Assembly (NCBI RefSeq): GCF_034262375.1
Contig: NZ_CP139558.1
Location: forward strand, 7,316,001-7,380,000
Length of the DNA stretch: 64,000 nucleotides
Direction of reading: 5' to 3'
Source: Mucilaginibacter sabulilitoris
Lineage (GTDB): Bacteria; Bacteroidota; Bacteroidia; Sphingobacteriales; Sphingobacteriaceae
In this document: positions 36,142 to 44,464 of the stretch, piece after piece
Position numbering within the stretch: position 1 is the first letter of the stretch
How the letters are laid out: the number at the start of each line of letters is the position of its first letter
The notes under the pieces: generated by a model
Seen by the model: the letters and a program-made list of their open reading frames with translations, nothing else
The model's database searches: none
What the model was told of the DNA's origin: nothing
Made by a program: the position numbers and the translations under genes

Positions 36142-36155
36142 CCTGGCCGCCTACC

Positions 36156-37775
36156 TTACGCTTCCGCTAAAATAGTAAACTCAAAATCGAGCGGCTCAAA
36201 ATGACGAATAAGCTCGTCAATGAATGATTGCCCCCATTTTACATACATGAGCCCGAAATTTTCGGTACGTTCCTGCAAACTATCTTTAGGGAATAATTCG
36301 GCTTTTACTATGGCTAATTGTTCCAGCCTTACTTGGTAGTTCCGTTTCTCCGCTTTAATCAGTTTCTTTTCCAGGTTATCAACTGCATGTTTCAAACGGG
36401 CCTGCACCGCGGCGGCCGATGACGACAATGTAGGATCTATTTTATAGGAGCGTAATTTTATTTTTTCAAAAACGGAGCTCAGCTCACGCCACTCTTCATC
36501 AAGCGAAAGATTATGGTCGCTGTGTTTTTTTATCCATTCAGTTTGCAGCGCATCAGTCTGTTTAAACAAAGCTGCAACGTCAAGATCCATACGTTCAATC
36601 TTGGCAGCTTGCTCTTTACGCACCACTATAGCTGAATTACGCAATATTAAAACAGGAAAATCAACCTTATAAAAATCAAAGTTCGATTTTAACTCCAGCC
36701 AGTAAACTATCTCCGCACCGCCACCTATGTAAGCTATATTGGGCAGAATACACTCCTGGTAAAGCGGGCGCATCACCACGTTAGGGCTAAAGCGTTCCGG
36801 TGTTGTTATGATTTCTTGTTTCAACTCCGCTTCCGTAAAACGGATATCGGTATTCATTACCTGATAACTATCCTGCTCAAAAACAATGCGCTCACGAAGG
36901 CTATCCTTCAGGTAAAAAAAGTTTATTTCGCGCGGGTTTACCTGTATATGCACACCCAGTTTTTGCAATTGCTCATTGGTGGCAGTGATATTTTTAAAGC
37001 TGTGCTGGCCGATAATGTCCTGCTCCATGATTGGGGCAAACTGCTGTTTAAACTCATGGTCGTCGGCATCTATAATTACCAATCCGTATTGGCCAAATAA
37101 GGCATTAACCAGGTAGCGGGTAGCATCGGCCAGTTTATCAAACCGCGCATAGGCTGTTTCTACAATCTCGGCCAGTTCCTGCGAATGACCTTCCATTCCT
37201 AAAACACCTTTATATTGGTTAAGAGCCTGGCGCATGGTATCGGGGTTTATACGCCCTGTAGCACCCGATGCCTCATACCACCAGTGTACTTTTTTACCAC
37301 CAATGTTGGTATAGTTAATTTCGGCAAAGTCATGATCTTCACTGGCCATCCAGTAAACCGGTACAAAATTTTTATCGGGATGGGCTGCTTTTAGCTGTTG
37401 TGCCAGTTTAATGGCAGTAGCAATTTTATAGAGGAAATATAGCGGACCAGCAAATATATTGAGCTGGTGACCAGTGGTAATGGTATAGGTGTTATCAGCT
37501 TTTAGCAGATTGATATTATCCGCTGCAAGTTTTGAATTTTGAATTTTGAATTTTGAATTTTCTTTCTGCTCATTATGTGCATATTGTTTTGTTAACACAC
37601 GATGCAGTATTTCACGATCAGCAACAACCTTTTTGTTTTTTAACAGTTGGGCAAATCCGTCCATATCCGGGCGGTAACCATAAAAAGATCTGAGCTCAGC
37701 CCGGTTTTCGAGGTAATCAATAACCGTGGGCGAAAAAAAACCGGTGTCTTTATAACTTATACAGGAGGCTTCCAT
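36156..37775 (-). CDS. bshC: Bacillithiol biosynthesis cysteine-adding enzyme BshC
   Basis: 539 residues, the usual length. BshC adds cysteine to glucosaminyl-malate, the last step toward the low-molecular-weight thiol bacillithiol. Family blocks: MEASCISYKDTGFFSPTVID at the N-terminus, TITTGHQLNIFAGPLYFLYK (nucleotide-binding-like), VPVYWMASEDHDFAEINYTN, ECILPNIAYIGGGAEIVYWL, and a C-terminal coiled coil (HAVDNLEKKLIKAEKRN). Between residues 72 and 85 it has an unusual stretch, ENSKFKIQNSKLAAD, encoded by a 7-bp tandem repeat. Another 7-bp-type repeat lies just upstream of the ATG. Confidence 0.95.
   Translation of the reverse strand: MEASCISYKDTGFFSPTVIDYLENRAELRSFYGYRPDMDGFAQLLKNKKVVADREILHRVLTKQYAHNEQKENSKFKIQNSKLAADNINLLKADNTYTITTGHQLNIFAGPLYFLYKIATAIKLAQQLKAAHPDKNFVPVYWMASEDHDFAEINYTNIGGKKVHWWYEASGATGRINPDTMRQALNQYKGVLGMEGHSQELAEIVETAYARFDKLADATRYLVNALFGQYGLVIIDADDHEFKQQFAPIMEQDIIGQHSFKNITATNEQLQKLGVHIQVNPREINFFYLKDSLRERIVFEQDSYQVMNTDIRFTEAELKQEIITTPERFSPNVVMRPLYQECILPNIAYIGGGAEIVYWLELKSNFDFYKVDFPVLILRNSAIVVRKEQAAKIERMDLDVAALFKQTDALQTEWIKKHSDHNLSLDEEWRELSSVFEKIKLRSYKIDPTLSSSAAAVQARLKHAVDNLEKKLIKAEKRNYQVRLEQLAIVKAELFPKDSLQERTENFGLMYVKWGQSFIDELIRHFEPLDFEFTILAEA
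37530..37561. repeat. Heptanucleotide tandem repeat inside bshC
   Basis: The unit ttttgaa is repeated about 4.6 times without error (32 bp), in the coding sequence of bshC, residues about 72-82. Seven is not a multiple of three, so gain or loss of one unit would shift the reading frame. The same gaatttt words occur in a spacer near 54766-54791. Confidence 0.9.
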
Positions 37776-37780
37776 CTTTA

Positions 37781-37811
37781 ATTTCGGATTTCGGATGTTC
37801 GATTTCGGATA
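37781..37811. repeat. 7-bp-period repeat upstream of the bshC start
   Basis: atttcggatttcggatgttc is followed by gatttcggat, built from variants of gatttcg. The 25-mer from ggatttcggatgttc onward recurs exactly at 58160-58184, again just before a start codon. Here it lies 6 bp from the bshC ATG. Confidence 0.85.
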
Positions 37812-37917
37812 TAAGAAATCAGTTATCGAACATCGGCCAGGTATGAAAATATTAAATGCTGGCGTCGAAATTAGATTTTAAATCTTAAATCACTTAATAA
37901 CAAGCCACAAATTAGCA

Positions 37918-39252
37918 TTATTTTACAATTTGTCCATAAAGGTCAAAGTCTTCTGCGCTGTGTACCTTTACGTTAACAAAGCTTCCTACGGTTGCGTAGT
38001 CAATGCTGGCATCAATCAAAACTTCGTTATCCACCTCAGGCGAATCAAATTCGGTTCGGCCAACAAAATAGTCGCCGTCTTTTTTATCAACCAATACTTT
38101 AAAGGTATGCCCTATCTTTTCCTGGTTTTTATCAAACGAAATACCCTGCTGAATTTCCATAATAGCATCAGCACGTTCTTGCTTCACTTCATCAGGTACA
38201 TCATCAACCAGAGAATGGGCATGTGTTTTTTCTTCGTGCGAATAAGTAAAACAACCCAGGCGGTCAAATTGAGTATCTTCTACCCATTGCTGCATTTCTT
38301 CAAAATCCTGTTCGGTTTCTCCCGGATAACCGGTTATTAAAGTTGTACGCATGGCAATACCCGGCACTTTATCACGGATCTGGTTTACCAGATCAATGGT
38401 TTTTTGTTTGGTGATACCACGGCGCATCGATTTCAACATATTATCGCTGATATGCTGCAATGGCATGTCCATATACTTACAGATATTGTCGCGCTCGTTC
38501 ATCACATCCAATATTTCCATAGGAAAACCAGAAGGGTAAGCGTATTGCAACCTGATCCATTCCACACCATTTACATCAGATAAACGGCGCAGCAATTCGT
38601 CGAGGTTACGTTTGCCATACAGATCCAGACCGTAGTAGGTAAGGTCCTGGGCAATTAATATCAGTTCTTTGGTGCCATTTTTAACCAATGCCTGGGCATC
38701 TTTAACCAACTGGTCAATTGGTGTACTCAGGTGCTTACCGCGCATCAGCGGGATAGCGCAGAATGAACATGGGCGGTTACAACCTTCAGCAATTTTAAAG
38801 TAGGCAAAATGCGATGGTGTGGTCAGCAAGCGTTCGCCAATCAGTTCATGTTTATAATCTGCCCCAACAGAATGCAATAGGTTTTGCAGATCATTGGTAC
38901 CAAAGTAAGCATCTACGTTGGTTATCTCAGCTTCCAGTTCGGGCTTATAGCGTTCGCTCAGGCAACCGGTAACGATTACCTTACCCACTTTACCCTGATC
39001 TTTCAGTTCGCTGTATTGTAAAATGGTATCTATTGATTCCTGCTTGGCATTATCGATAAAGCCGCAAGTATTAATAACAATAATATCATTACTGTTTACT
39101 TTATCAGCCTCATGCACTACATCAAACTGGTTGCCTTTTAACTGCCCCATTAATATTTCAGAATCATATATGTTTTTGGAGCAACCCAAAGTAACCACGT
39201 TAACACGGGGTTTTACTATTTTCTTTGGCTGATAAATTTCTTTTGTCTTCAT
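37918..39252 (-). CDS. rimO: Ribosomal protein uS12 methylthiotransferase RimO
   Basis: 444 residues from the ATG at 39252; a TTG three codons upstream is a weaker alternative. The UPF0004 domain has VNVVTLGCSKNIYDSEILMG, NTCGFIDNAKQESID and VTGCLSERYKPEL, whose cysteines hold one cluster. The radical SAM domain has C-N-R-P-C-S-F-C in KIAEGCNRPCSFCAIPLMRG, then YPGETEQDFEEMQ. A C-terminal TRAM domain follows. RimO methylthiolates an aspartate of ribosomal protein S12. KHLSTPIDQLVKDAQAL and related blocks favour RimO over MiaB. It follows ftsY on the same strand, as in many Bacteroidota. Confidence 0.95.
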   Translation of the reverse strand: MKTKEIYQPKKIVKPRVNVVTLGCSKNIYDSEILMGQLKGNQFDVVHEADKVNSNDIIVINTCGFIDNAKQESIDTILQYSELKDQGKVGKVIVTGCLSERYKPELEAEITNVDAYFGTNDLQNLLHSVGADYKHELIGERLLTTPSHFAYFKIAEGCNRPCSFCAIPLMRGKHLSTPIDQLVKDAQALVKNGTKELILIAQDLTYYGLDLYGKRNLDELLRRLSDVNGVEWIRLQYAYPSGFPMEILDVMNERDNICKYMDMPLQHISDNMLKSMRRGITKQKTIDLVNQIRDKVPGIAMRTTLITGYPGETEQDFEEMQQWVEDTQFDRLGCFTYSHEEKTHAHSLVDDVPDEVKQERADAIMEIQQGISFDKNQEKIGHTFKVLVDKKDGDYFVGRTEFDSPEVDNEVLIDASIDYATVGSFVNVKVHSAEDFDLYGQIVK

Positions 39253-39280
39253 AACACACAAATCATTGCAATGAAAAAAT

Positions 39281-39379
39281 TGTCATTGCGAGGAACGAAG
39301 CCCCTCTAAATCTTCCCCAAAGGGGGAACTTTTAAAAAGTATCTTAAAGCCCTCTCCTTTGGAGAGGGTTGGGTGAGGC
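39281..39379. repeat. Dispersed mosaic repeat, family 2 copy 1
   Basis: Starts tgtcattgcgaggaacgaag, then ccctctaaatcttccccaaa, and ends with an inverted counterpart, ccctctcctttggagagggtt followed by gggtgagg. A related copy, cccctctaaatctcccccga to gggttgggtg, lies at 51566-51659. Confidence 0.75.
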
Positions 39380-39381
39380 AA

Positions 39382-40347
39382 TTATTCCTTAAAAAGCGAG
39401 TTCACAAATGCCTGCCTGTCAAACAGCTGTAAGTGATCCATTCCTTCGCCCACACCAATATATTTTACAGGAATTTTAAACTGATCAGATATCCCAATTA
39501 CCACACCGCCTTTGGCTGTGCCATCGAGCTTGGTAAGGGCAAGGGCATTAACAGCGGTAGCCTCGGTAAATTGCTTGCACTGTTCAATAGCATTTTGCCC
39601 GGTTGAGGCGTCAAGCACCAGCAATATTTCATGTGGGGCACCTGGAATTACCTTCTGCATTACATTCTTGATCTTGGTGAGCTCGTTCATTAAGCCTACT
39701 TTATTATGCAAACGACCGGCGGTATCAATAATAGCTACATCATCGCCATTGGCAACCGCTGAACGCAGTGTATCATAAGCCACAGATGCCGGATCTGATC
39801 CCATCGCCTGGGCTACCACTTTAACGCCAACACGTTCGCCCCACAACTTTATCTGATCAACCGCGGCAGCGCGAAAGGTATCAGCAGCGCCTAAAACCAC
39901 CTGGTTACCGGCTTGCTTTAATTTATGGGCCAGCTTGCCAATAGTAGTAGTTTTACCAACACCATTAACACCTACCACCATTATTACATACGGTTTATGA
40001 TTGCCGTATTCAAAATTCCTGAAATCGTTACTGTTATTTTCGGCCAGCAGCTGTTGGATCTCGTCTTTCAGCAGCGTATTAAGTTCGCTGGTGCCAACAT
40101 ATTTATCGCGGGCCACGCGGGCTTGTATACGCTCAATTATCTTTAAGGTGGTGCTCACACCAACATCTGATGTTACCAGTACCTCCTCCAGCTCATCAAG
40201 TACATCATCGTCAACGGTTGATTTTCCGGCAATTACCTTGGTGATCTTTGAAAAAAAGTTATCCTTGGTTTTTTCTAAACCGGTATCAAGTGCCTGCTGC
40301 TCCTGTTGTGTATTTTCCTTTTTCTTAAAAAAATCAAATAATCCCAT
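39382..40347 (-). CDS. ftsY: Signal recognition particle receptor FtsY
   Basis: 321 residues, a short FtsY without the long acidic A domain of E. coli. FtsY docks SRP-ribosome complexes at the membrane. GTPase motifs: G1 GVNGVGKTTTIGKLAHKL, DTFRAAAVDQIKLWGERVGV, G3 IDTAGRLHNKVGLMNEL, G4 ALTKLDGTAKGGVVIG, and the closing YIGVGEGMDHLQLFD. The N-domain helices start LEKTKDNFFSKITKVIAG. It lies after DUF4295 and before rimO. A 7-bp-period repeat stands just upstream of its ATG. Confidence 0.96.
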   Translation of the reverse strand: MGLFDFFKKKENTQQEQQALDTGLEKTKDNFFSKITKVIAGKSTVDDDVLDELEEVLVTSDVGVSTTLKIIERIQARVARDKYVGTSELNTLLKDEIQQLLAENNSNDFRNFEYGNHKPYVIMVVGVNGVGKTTTIGKLAHKLKQAGNQVVLGAADTFRAAAVDQIKLWGERVGVKVVAQAMGSDPASVAYDTLRSAVANGDDVAIIDTAGRLHNKVGLMNELTKIKNVMQKVIPGAPHEILLVLDASTGQNAIEQCKQFTEATAVNALALTKLDGTAKGGVVIGISDQFKIPVKYIGVGEGMDHLQLFDRQAFVNSLFKE

Positions 40348-40353
40348 AGTTTT

Positions 40354-40394
40354 TCAGATGTGCAGATTTTAGATGTGCGGATGTGCAAATTTAA
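40354..40394. repeat. Short degenerate repeat upstream of ftsY
   Basis: cagatgtgcagattttagat followed by gtgcggatgtgcaaattt; the word agatgtgc or ggatgtgc recurs three times at steps of 7, 8 or 15 bp. It begins about 7 bp from the ftsY start codon. Confidence 0.6.
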
Positions 40395-40513
40395 ATACGC
40401 CGATTTTTGATGCTTAAATTTAACTATGCAAATATGCTGATTATCACCTTAACACTTATCAGCTCAAAGTTATATTGTGTCCATATCTGCCCAATCAGAA
40501 ACATAGCTATCAA

Positions 40514-40548
40514 CAAAAAAAGCCCTCTCGTAAAAACAAGACGGCCTT
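40514..40548 (-). terminator. Terminator of the rpmB-rpmG-DUF4295 transcript
   Basis: On the minus strand, aaggccgtcttg / cgagagggctt pairs imperfectly (with G-U) around a T-rich loop and runs into seven T's. It lies 21 bp after the DUF4295 stop. Confidence 0.7.
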
Positions 40549-40568
40549 ATATGTTTGATCAAAAGTTA

Positions 40569-40733
40569 TTACAGGGTTTTACCTGCAATTGCATCCTTAA
40601 CAAAATCGTTAGGGACAATTTGCTCTTTAAATGAGTAAGCACCGGTTTTAGGTGATTTGCTCATGGTGATCACTTTTGAATATTCTTTGCCTTTACCTGC
40701 TACTTTCAGTGTTGCAACTACTTTCTTTGCCAT
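40569..40733 (-). CDS. DUF4295 family small basic protein (ribosomal-gene neighbour)
   Basis: 54 residues, read from the ATG at 40733 to the TAA at 40569-40571. The product starts MAKKVVATLKVAGKGKEYSK and ends VPNDFVKDAIAGKTL. It matches the DUF4295 proteins that follow rpmG in Bacteroidota. It is basic and lacks a membrane segment, so a ribosome-associated role is a fair guess from position. It is separated from rpmG by about 100 bp of 7-bp-period repeats but is still upstream of the shared terminator. Confidence 0.9.
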   Translation of the reverse strand: MAKKVVATLKVAGKGKEYSKVITMSKSPKTGAYSFKEQIVPNDFVKDAIAGKTL

Positions 40734-40741
40734 GTTATTTT

Positions 40742-40832
40742 TGTGTTGTACGTTTTACGTGTTACGTAATACGTATTTGTTAAACATTCTGTTATAAGTT
40801 GATTTGCGTATAACGTAAAACGTTGAGCGTAA
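40742..40832. repeat. Two 7-bp-period arrays between rpmG and DUF4295
   Basis: Near 40750-40777 the spacer reads acgtttt acgtgtt acgtaat acgtatt. Near 40806-40832 it reads gcgtata acgtaaa acgttga gcgtaaa, roughly the inverted form. The two arrays could fold together. The first lies about 15 bp before the DUF4295 start codon. Confidence 0.8.
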
Positions 40833-40835
40833 AAC

Positions 40836-41018
40836 TTATTTAATTTCTTTATGAAGAGTTACTTTCCTTAAAACCGGGTTGAATTTTTTCATTTCCAGTC
40901 TTTCAGTTGTATTCTTTTTGTTTTTGGTGGTAATATAGCGAGACATGCCTGGCATACCGCTTGTTTTGTGTTCAGTACACTCTAAAATAACCTGAACCCT
41001 GTTGCCTTTTTTTGCCAT
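40836..41018 (-). CDS. rpmG: 50S ribosomal protein L33 (zinc-free type)
   Basis: 60 residues: MAKKGNRVQVILECTEHKTS at the start, TTKNKKNTTERLEMKKFNPV in the middle, ending RKVTLHKEIK. L33 sits near the E site of the large subunit. Only one cysteine (ECTEH) remains of the two CxxC pairs seen in zinc-binding L33, so this is the C-minus form. It is encoded between rpmB and DUF4295. Confidence 0.96.
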   Translation of the reverse strand: MAKKGNRVQVILECTEHKTSGMPGMSRYITTKNKKNTTERLEMKKFNPVLRKVTLHKEIK

Positions 41019-41121
41019 TTTCTTTTTATGTTGTACGTGTCACCTCACGGCTTACGCAATTTTTCAATTATTACTGCACGCTTTACATTTTACGCTATGC
41101 GTAAAACATTAACGGCAACTA

Positions 41122-41355
41122 CTAAATGTATCCTTTTTTTACAAATTTATTGATACAAGCAGTTATACCATTTTTGCTGATGGTTTTAACAGCCGATGTA
41201 GATACCTTTAAGGTAATCCACTTATCTTCTTCAGGGATATAAAACTTTTTAAGTTTTAAATTAGGATGAAACCTGCGTTTTGTTTTAACGTTTGAGTTAG
41301 AAACGTTATTACCTACTATAGATCCTTTTCCTGTTAGATCACAAATTCTTGACAT
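41122..41355 (-). CDS. rpmB: 50S ribosomal protein L28
   Basis: 77 residues starting MSRICDLTGKGSIVGNNVSN, then SNVKTKRRFHPNLKLKKFYI, ending INKFVKKGYI. L28 is a large-subunit protein needed for assembly. A single cysteine means no zinc ribbon. It is first in the rpmB-rpmG-DUF4295 unit and follows a good promoter at 41400-41430. Confidence 0.97.
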   Translation of the reverse strand: MSRICDLTGKGSIVGNNVSNSNVKTKRRFHPNLKLKKFYIPEEDKWITLKVSTSAVKTISKNGITACINKFVKKGYI

Positions 41356-41399
41356 GACAAATATTTTTAATTATCAACCCTTTATTCAAAAAGAGTTTG

Positions 41400-41430
41400 C
41401 AAATATCAGACTTTTTAATCAAATATTCAA
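41400..41430 (-). promoter_or_regulatory. Promoter of rpmB
   Basis: On the minus strand, TTG (41428-41430) lies 20 nt before GATATTTG (41400-41407), one base off TAnnTTTG, at the spacing known for Bacteroidota -33/-7 promoters. The leader to the ATG at 41355 would be about 38 nt. Confidence 0.55.
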
Positions 41431-41596
41431 CAGTGTTTCTAATTATTTTAAAATTCTTTTTATAAGTACCCCAAAGGTATTATTTCAGCAGGTTAATATC
41501 CTTACTACACCACTTCTTAAATAAATTTAAAAAGTAATAATTTTTTAATTTATCATAGCAGAGAAATTATTAATTTACGCCTCCATTTAAACCGAT

Positions 41597-43498
41597 ATGA
41601 AAATTAAATCATTTGACGAATATAAGCAGGTTTATCAGCAGAGTGTTGAACAGCCTGAGCAATTTTGGGCTGGTATTGCCGACAACTTTTTATGGCGCAA
41701 AAAGTGGGACAAGGTATTGGACTGGAATTTTAAGGAACCGAACATTAAGTGGTTCCAGGGCGCTAAGCTCAATATCACCGAAAACTGCCTTGACCGTCAC
41801 CTGGAAACCCTGGGCGATAAACCCGCCATAATCTGGGAACCAAATGATCCGCAGGAAAATCATCGTATTTTAACTTACAGGCAGCTGCATGATAAGGTTT
41901 GCGAATTTGCCAATGTGCTTAAAAATAACGGTGCAAAAAAGGGCGACCGTATCTGTATATACATGCCTATGGTGCCCGAACTGGCTATTGCCGTTTTGGC
42001 TTGCGCTCGTATTGGCGCTATCCATTCGGTAGTTTTCGGCGGTTTCTCGGCACAATCAATTGCCGACAGGATAAACGATGCTGCCTGTAATATTGTTATA
42101 ACCGCCGATGGTGGTTACAGAGGCACTAAAGAAATTCCGCTGAAATCAATCATTGATGACGCGCTGGTACAATGCCCTTCTATTCAACGGGTAATTGTGC
42201 TTACCCGCAGCCGTACACCTGTATCAATGATCAAAGGCCGTGATGTTTGGTGGGAAGATGAAATTAAAAAGGTAGAAACCCAAGGCAATACAGCATGCAC
42301 GGCCGAAGAAATGGATGCAGAGGATATGTTGTTTATCTTGTACACATCAGGCTCAACAGGCAAACCTAAAGGTGTTGTGCATACCTGTGGCGGCTACATG
42401 GTTTATACCGGGTACACCTTTGCTAACGCTTTCCAGTACAACCAGGGCGAAGTTTATTTCTGTACTGCTGACATCGGATGGATTACCGGACACTCTTACA
42501 TTGCCTACGGCCCGCTATCTCAAGGTGCAACTACGGTATTGTTTGAGGGTATCCCTTCATGGCCTACTCCGGGCAGGTTTTGGGATATAGTTGAAAAATA
42601 CAAGGTAAACATACTATATACAGCCCCTACCGCCATCCGCTCGCTGATGAGTTTTGGCGATGAGGCATTACAGGGTAAAGATTTCAGTTCGCTCAAAAAA
42701 CTGGGCTCCGTTGGCGAACCTATTAACGAGGAAGCATGGCATTGGTTTGATGAAAAAATTGGTCATAAACAATGCCCAATTGTTGATACCTGGTGGCAAA
42801 CCGAAACCGGTGGCTTTATGATATCGCCAATTGCGGGAGTTACCCCTACCAAACCCGGCTACGCCACATTACCACTACCAGGCGTACAGCCTGTACTCGT
42901 TGATGAGAATGGAAAAATTATTGAAGGCAATGGCGTAAGCGGAAACCTTTGTATCAGGTTCCCATGGCCGGGCATGTTGCGCACTACCTACGGCGATCAC
43001 AACCGTTGCCGCACTACTTATTTTGCAACTTACGAAAACCTGTATTTTACAGGCGATGGCTGCCTGCGCGATGAAGACGGTTATTACCGTATAACCGGCC
43101 GTGTTGATGACGTGCTGAACGTATCCGGTCACCGTATTGGAACAGCCGAGGTAGAGAACGCTATTAACATGCATAGCAGCGTGGTAGAATCGGCCGTTGT
43201 TGGTTACCCGCATGATATTAAGGGACAAGGCATTTATGCCTTTGTAGTATGCCCTAAGCATCATGCTGATGATGACCTTACCCGTAAGGATATCATGATG
43301 ACTGTATCGCGCATAATAGGTGCCATTGCCAAGCCCGATAAGATACAATTTGTAACCGGCTTACCCAAAACGCGTTCAGGGAAGATCATGCGCCGCATAT
43401 TGCGCAAAATAGCGGAGGGGGATACATCTAATTTAGGCGATACCTCTACCCTGCTTGATCCTGCTGTTGTGGAGGAAATAAAAGCCGGGGCATTGTAA
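41597..43498 (+). CDS. acs: Acetyl-CoA synthetase (AMP-forming)
   Basis: 633 residues, typical length. It makes acetyl-CoA from acetate, ATP and CoA. Motifs: the N-terminal FLWRKKWDKVLDWNF-type block, DRICIYMPMVPELAIAVLAC, GAIHSVVFGGFSAQSIADRI, the P-loop ILYTSGSTGKPKGVVHTCGG, TADIGWITGHSYIAYGPL, VDTWWQTETGGFM, YFTGDGCLRDEDGYYRITGR, VDDVLNVSGHRIGTAEVENA, and the acetylatable lysine in LPKTRSGKIMRRILRKIA. It is monocistronic or shared with the 194-residue gene 37 bp downstream. Several long antisense frames inside it are shadows. Confidence 0.97.
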   Translation: MKIKSFDEYKQVYQQSVEQPEQFWAGIADNFLWRKKWDKVLDWNFKEPNIKWFQGAKLNITENCLDRHLETLGDKPAIIWEPNDPQENHRILTYRQLHDKVCEFANVLKNNGAKKGDRICIYMPMVPELAIAVLACARIGAIHSVVFGGFSAQSIADRINDAACNIVITADGGYRGTKEIPLKSIIDDALVQCPSIQRVIVLTRSRTPVSMIKGRDVWWEDEIKKVETQGNTACTAEEMDAEDMLFILYTSGSTGKPKGVVHTCGGYMVYTGYTFANAFQYNQGEVYFCTADIGWITGHSYIAYGPLSQGATTVLFEGIPSWPTPGRFWDIVEKYKVNILYTAPTAIRSLMSFGDEALQGKDFSSLKKLGSVGEPINEEAWHWFDEKIGHKQCPIVDTWWQTETGGFMISPIAGVTPTKPGYATLPLPGVQPVLVDENGKIIEGNGVSGNLCIRFPWPGMLRTTYGDHNRCRTTYFATYENLYFTGDGCLRDEDGYYRITGRVDDVLNVSGHRIGTAEVENAINMHSSVVESAVVGYPHDIKGQGIYAFVVCPKHHADDDLTRKDIMMTVSRIIGAIAKPDKIQFVTGLPKTRSGKIMRRILRKIAEGDTSNLGDTSTLLDPAVVEEIKAGAL

Positions 43499-43535
43499 TG
43501 CATTAAGACAAAAGAACAATAGCTATTTTAAACAA

Positions 43536-44120
43536 ATGAACACAGGAGGCAAGGTATGGAGAAAAACAGGCGTTAATGCTTTCTCTTTGATTCCTTGCCT
43601 CCTTGTTCTTCTGTCTTTTGTATTTCTTGCTTTTAAATCTGATCCGGGCACAAAATACCGGCTCGATTTTTTCACCTCGCATAACCAGTTTTACCTTTGC
43701 GATTCGGCTTATAAAAGTAATACCGGTGCTAATACCTTCTGGACACCCCAGGCCTATCATGACAGACTCGCGACAGCATACGACATTTTAGGCATCACCA
43801 CCGAAAGTTACGGCCACGTAAAGGCGGAGTTTGAGCTGCTGACCAAGGCCGATTCTCAAACCGATTTTAGCAAATATGATCATGTGGTTGAAGCAGGCAT
43901 CACTATTCAATCGGGTATTTTGCAAATACTTAATTTTCCGGATTATAAATCATATCTTAAACTAATAGTAACTCCCGGGAAATATCGCGTAAGGGTTTAT
44001 TCGTTCAGCTTAAAAAATGTAGATAACGAAGCCGATGAAGGGCCGGATCATTACAAAATAGAAATGTGGCCTGATAATAATATGGGACAAAAAGTACTGA
44101 AACAATTTGTAAAGAATTAA
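43536..44120 (+). CDS. Hypothetical membrane-anchored protein, 194 residues
   Basis: A single hydrophobic segment near residues 16-33 (FSLIPCLLVLLSFVFLAF) is followed by a soluble domain of about 160 residues. That domain contains RLDFFTSHNQFYLCDSAYKS, GHVKAEFELLTKADSQTDFS and LKLIVTPGKYRVRVYSFSLK. The last half reads like a small beta-sandwich. No family is recognised. It is likely exported and membrane-tethered. It follows acs by 37 bp on the same strand, which may be incidental. Confidence 0.72.
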   Translation: MNTGGKVWRKTGVNAFSLIPCLLVLLSFVFLAFKSDPGTKYRLDFFTSHNQFYLCDSAYKSNTGANTFWTPQAYHDRLATAYDILGITTESYGHVKAEFELLTKADSQTDFSKYDHVVEAGITIQSGILQILNFPDYKSYLKLIVTPGKYRVRVYSFSLKNVDNEADEGPDHYKIEMWPDNNMGQKVLKQFVKN

Positions 44121-44227
44121 GCGTTTCTCATCATCCCTCCCCGATACAATTTATCATTATCCATTTTCGCAAAAACCAAAAGTCTTTCCGATCGTTCCTT
44201 TAATACATCTAACTAAAAGAAACATTT

Positions 44228-44413
44228 ATGGACAGATTAGAATTAAAAGGTAGCTGGAACGAATTAAAGGGAAAGATGAAACAAGCCTACGGCGATTTAA
44301 CAGACGATGACCTGATACGTGAAGAAGGCAAAGATGATGAGCTGCTGGGAAAACTTCAGCAAAAAACGGGAAAATCCCGTGATGAGCTGGTAAAATGGAT
44401 CAACAGTTTATAA
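44228..44413 (+). CDS. CsbD family stress-response protein
   Basis: 61 residues: MDRLELKGSWNELKGKMKQA, then YGDLTDDDLIREEGKDDELL, ending SRDELVKWINSL. This is the full CsbD domain, found in small soluble proteins induced by general stress in many bacteria; biochemical function is unknown. A clean hairpin terminator follows. Confidence 0.92.
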   Translation: MDRLELKGSWNELKGKMKQAYGDLTDDDLIREEGKDDELLGKLQQKTGKSRDELVKWINSL

Positions 44414-44417
44414 AATA

Positions 44418-44445
44418 ATAAAGCCCCGATAATCGGGGCTTTATT
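44418..44445. terminator. Bidirectional hairpin terminator
   Basis: aataaagccccgat / atcggggctttatt is a perfect 14-bp inverted repeat with flanking T/A runs. It serves the CsbD gene on plus and the 311-residue gene on minus, both of which converge here. Confidence 0.9.
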
Positions 44446-44464
44446 ATTTTAACTTTATGTAACC

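Noticed and set aside
42875..43348. 157-codon antisense frame inside acs
   Set aside because: It lies wholly within a well-supported acs gene, has no recognisable domain, and is explained by codon bias of the sense gene.
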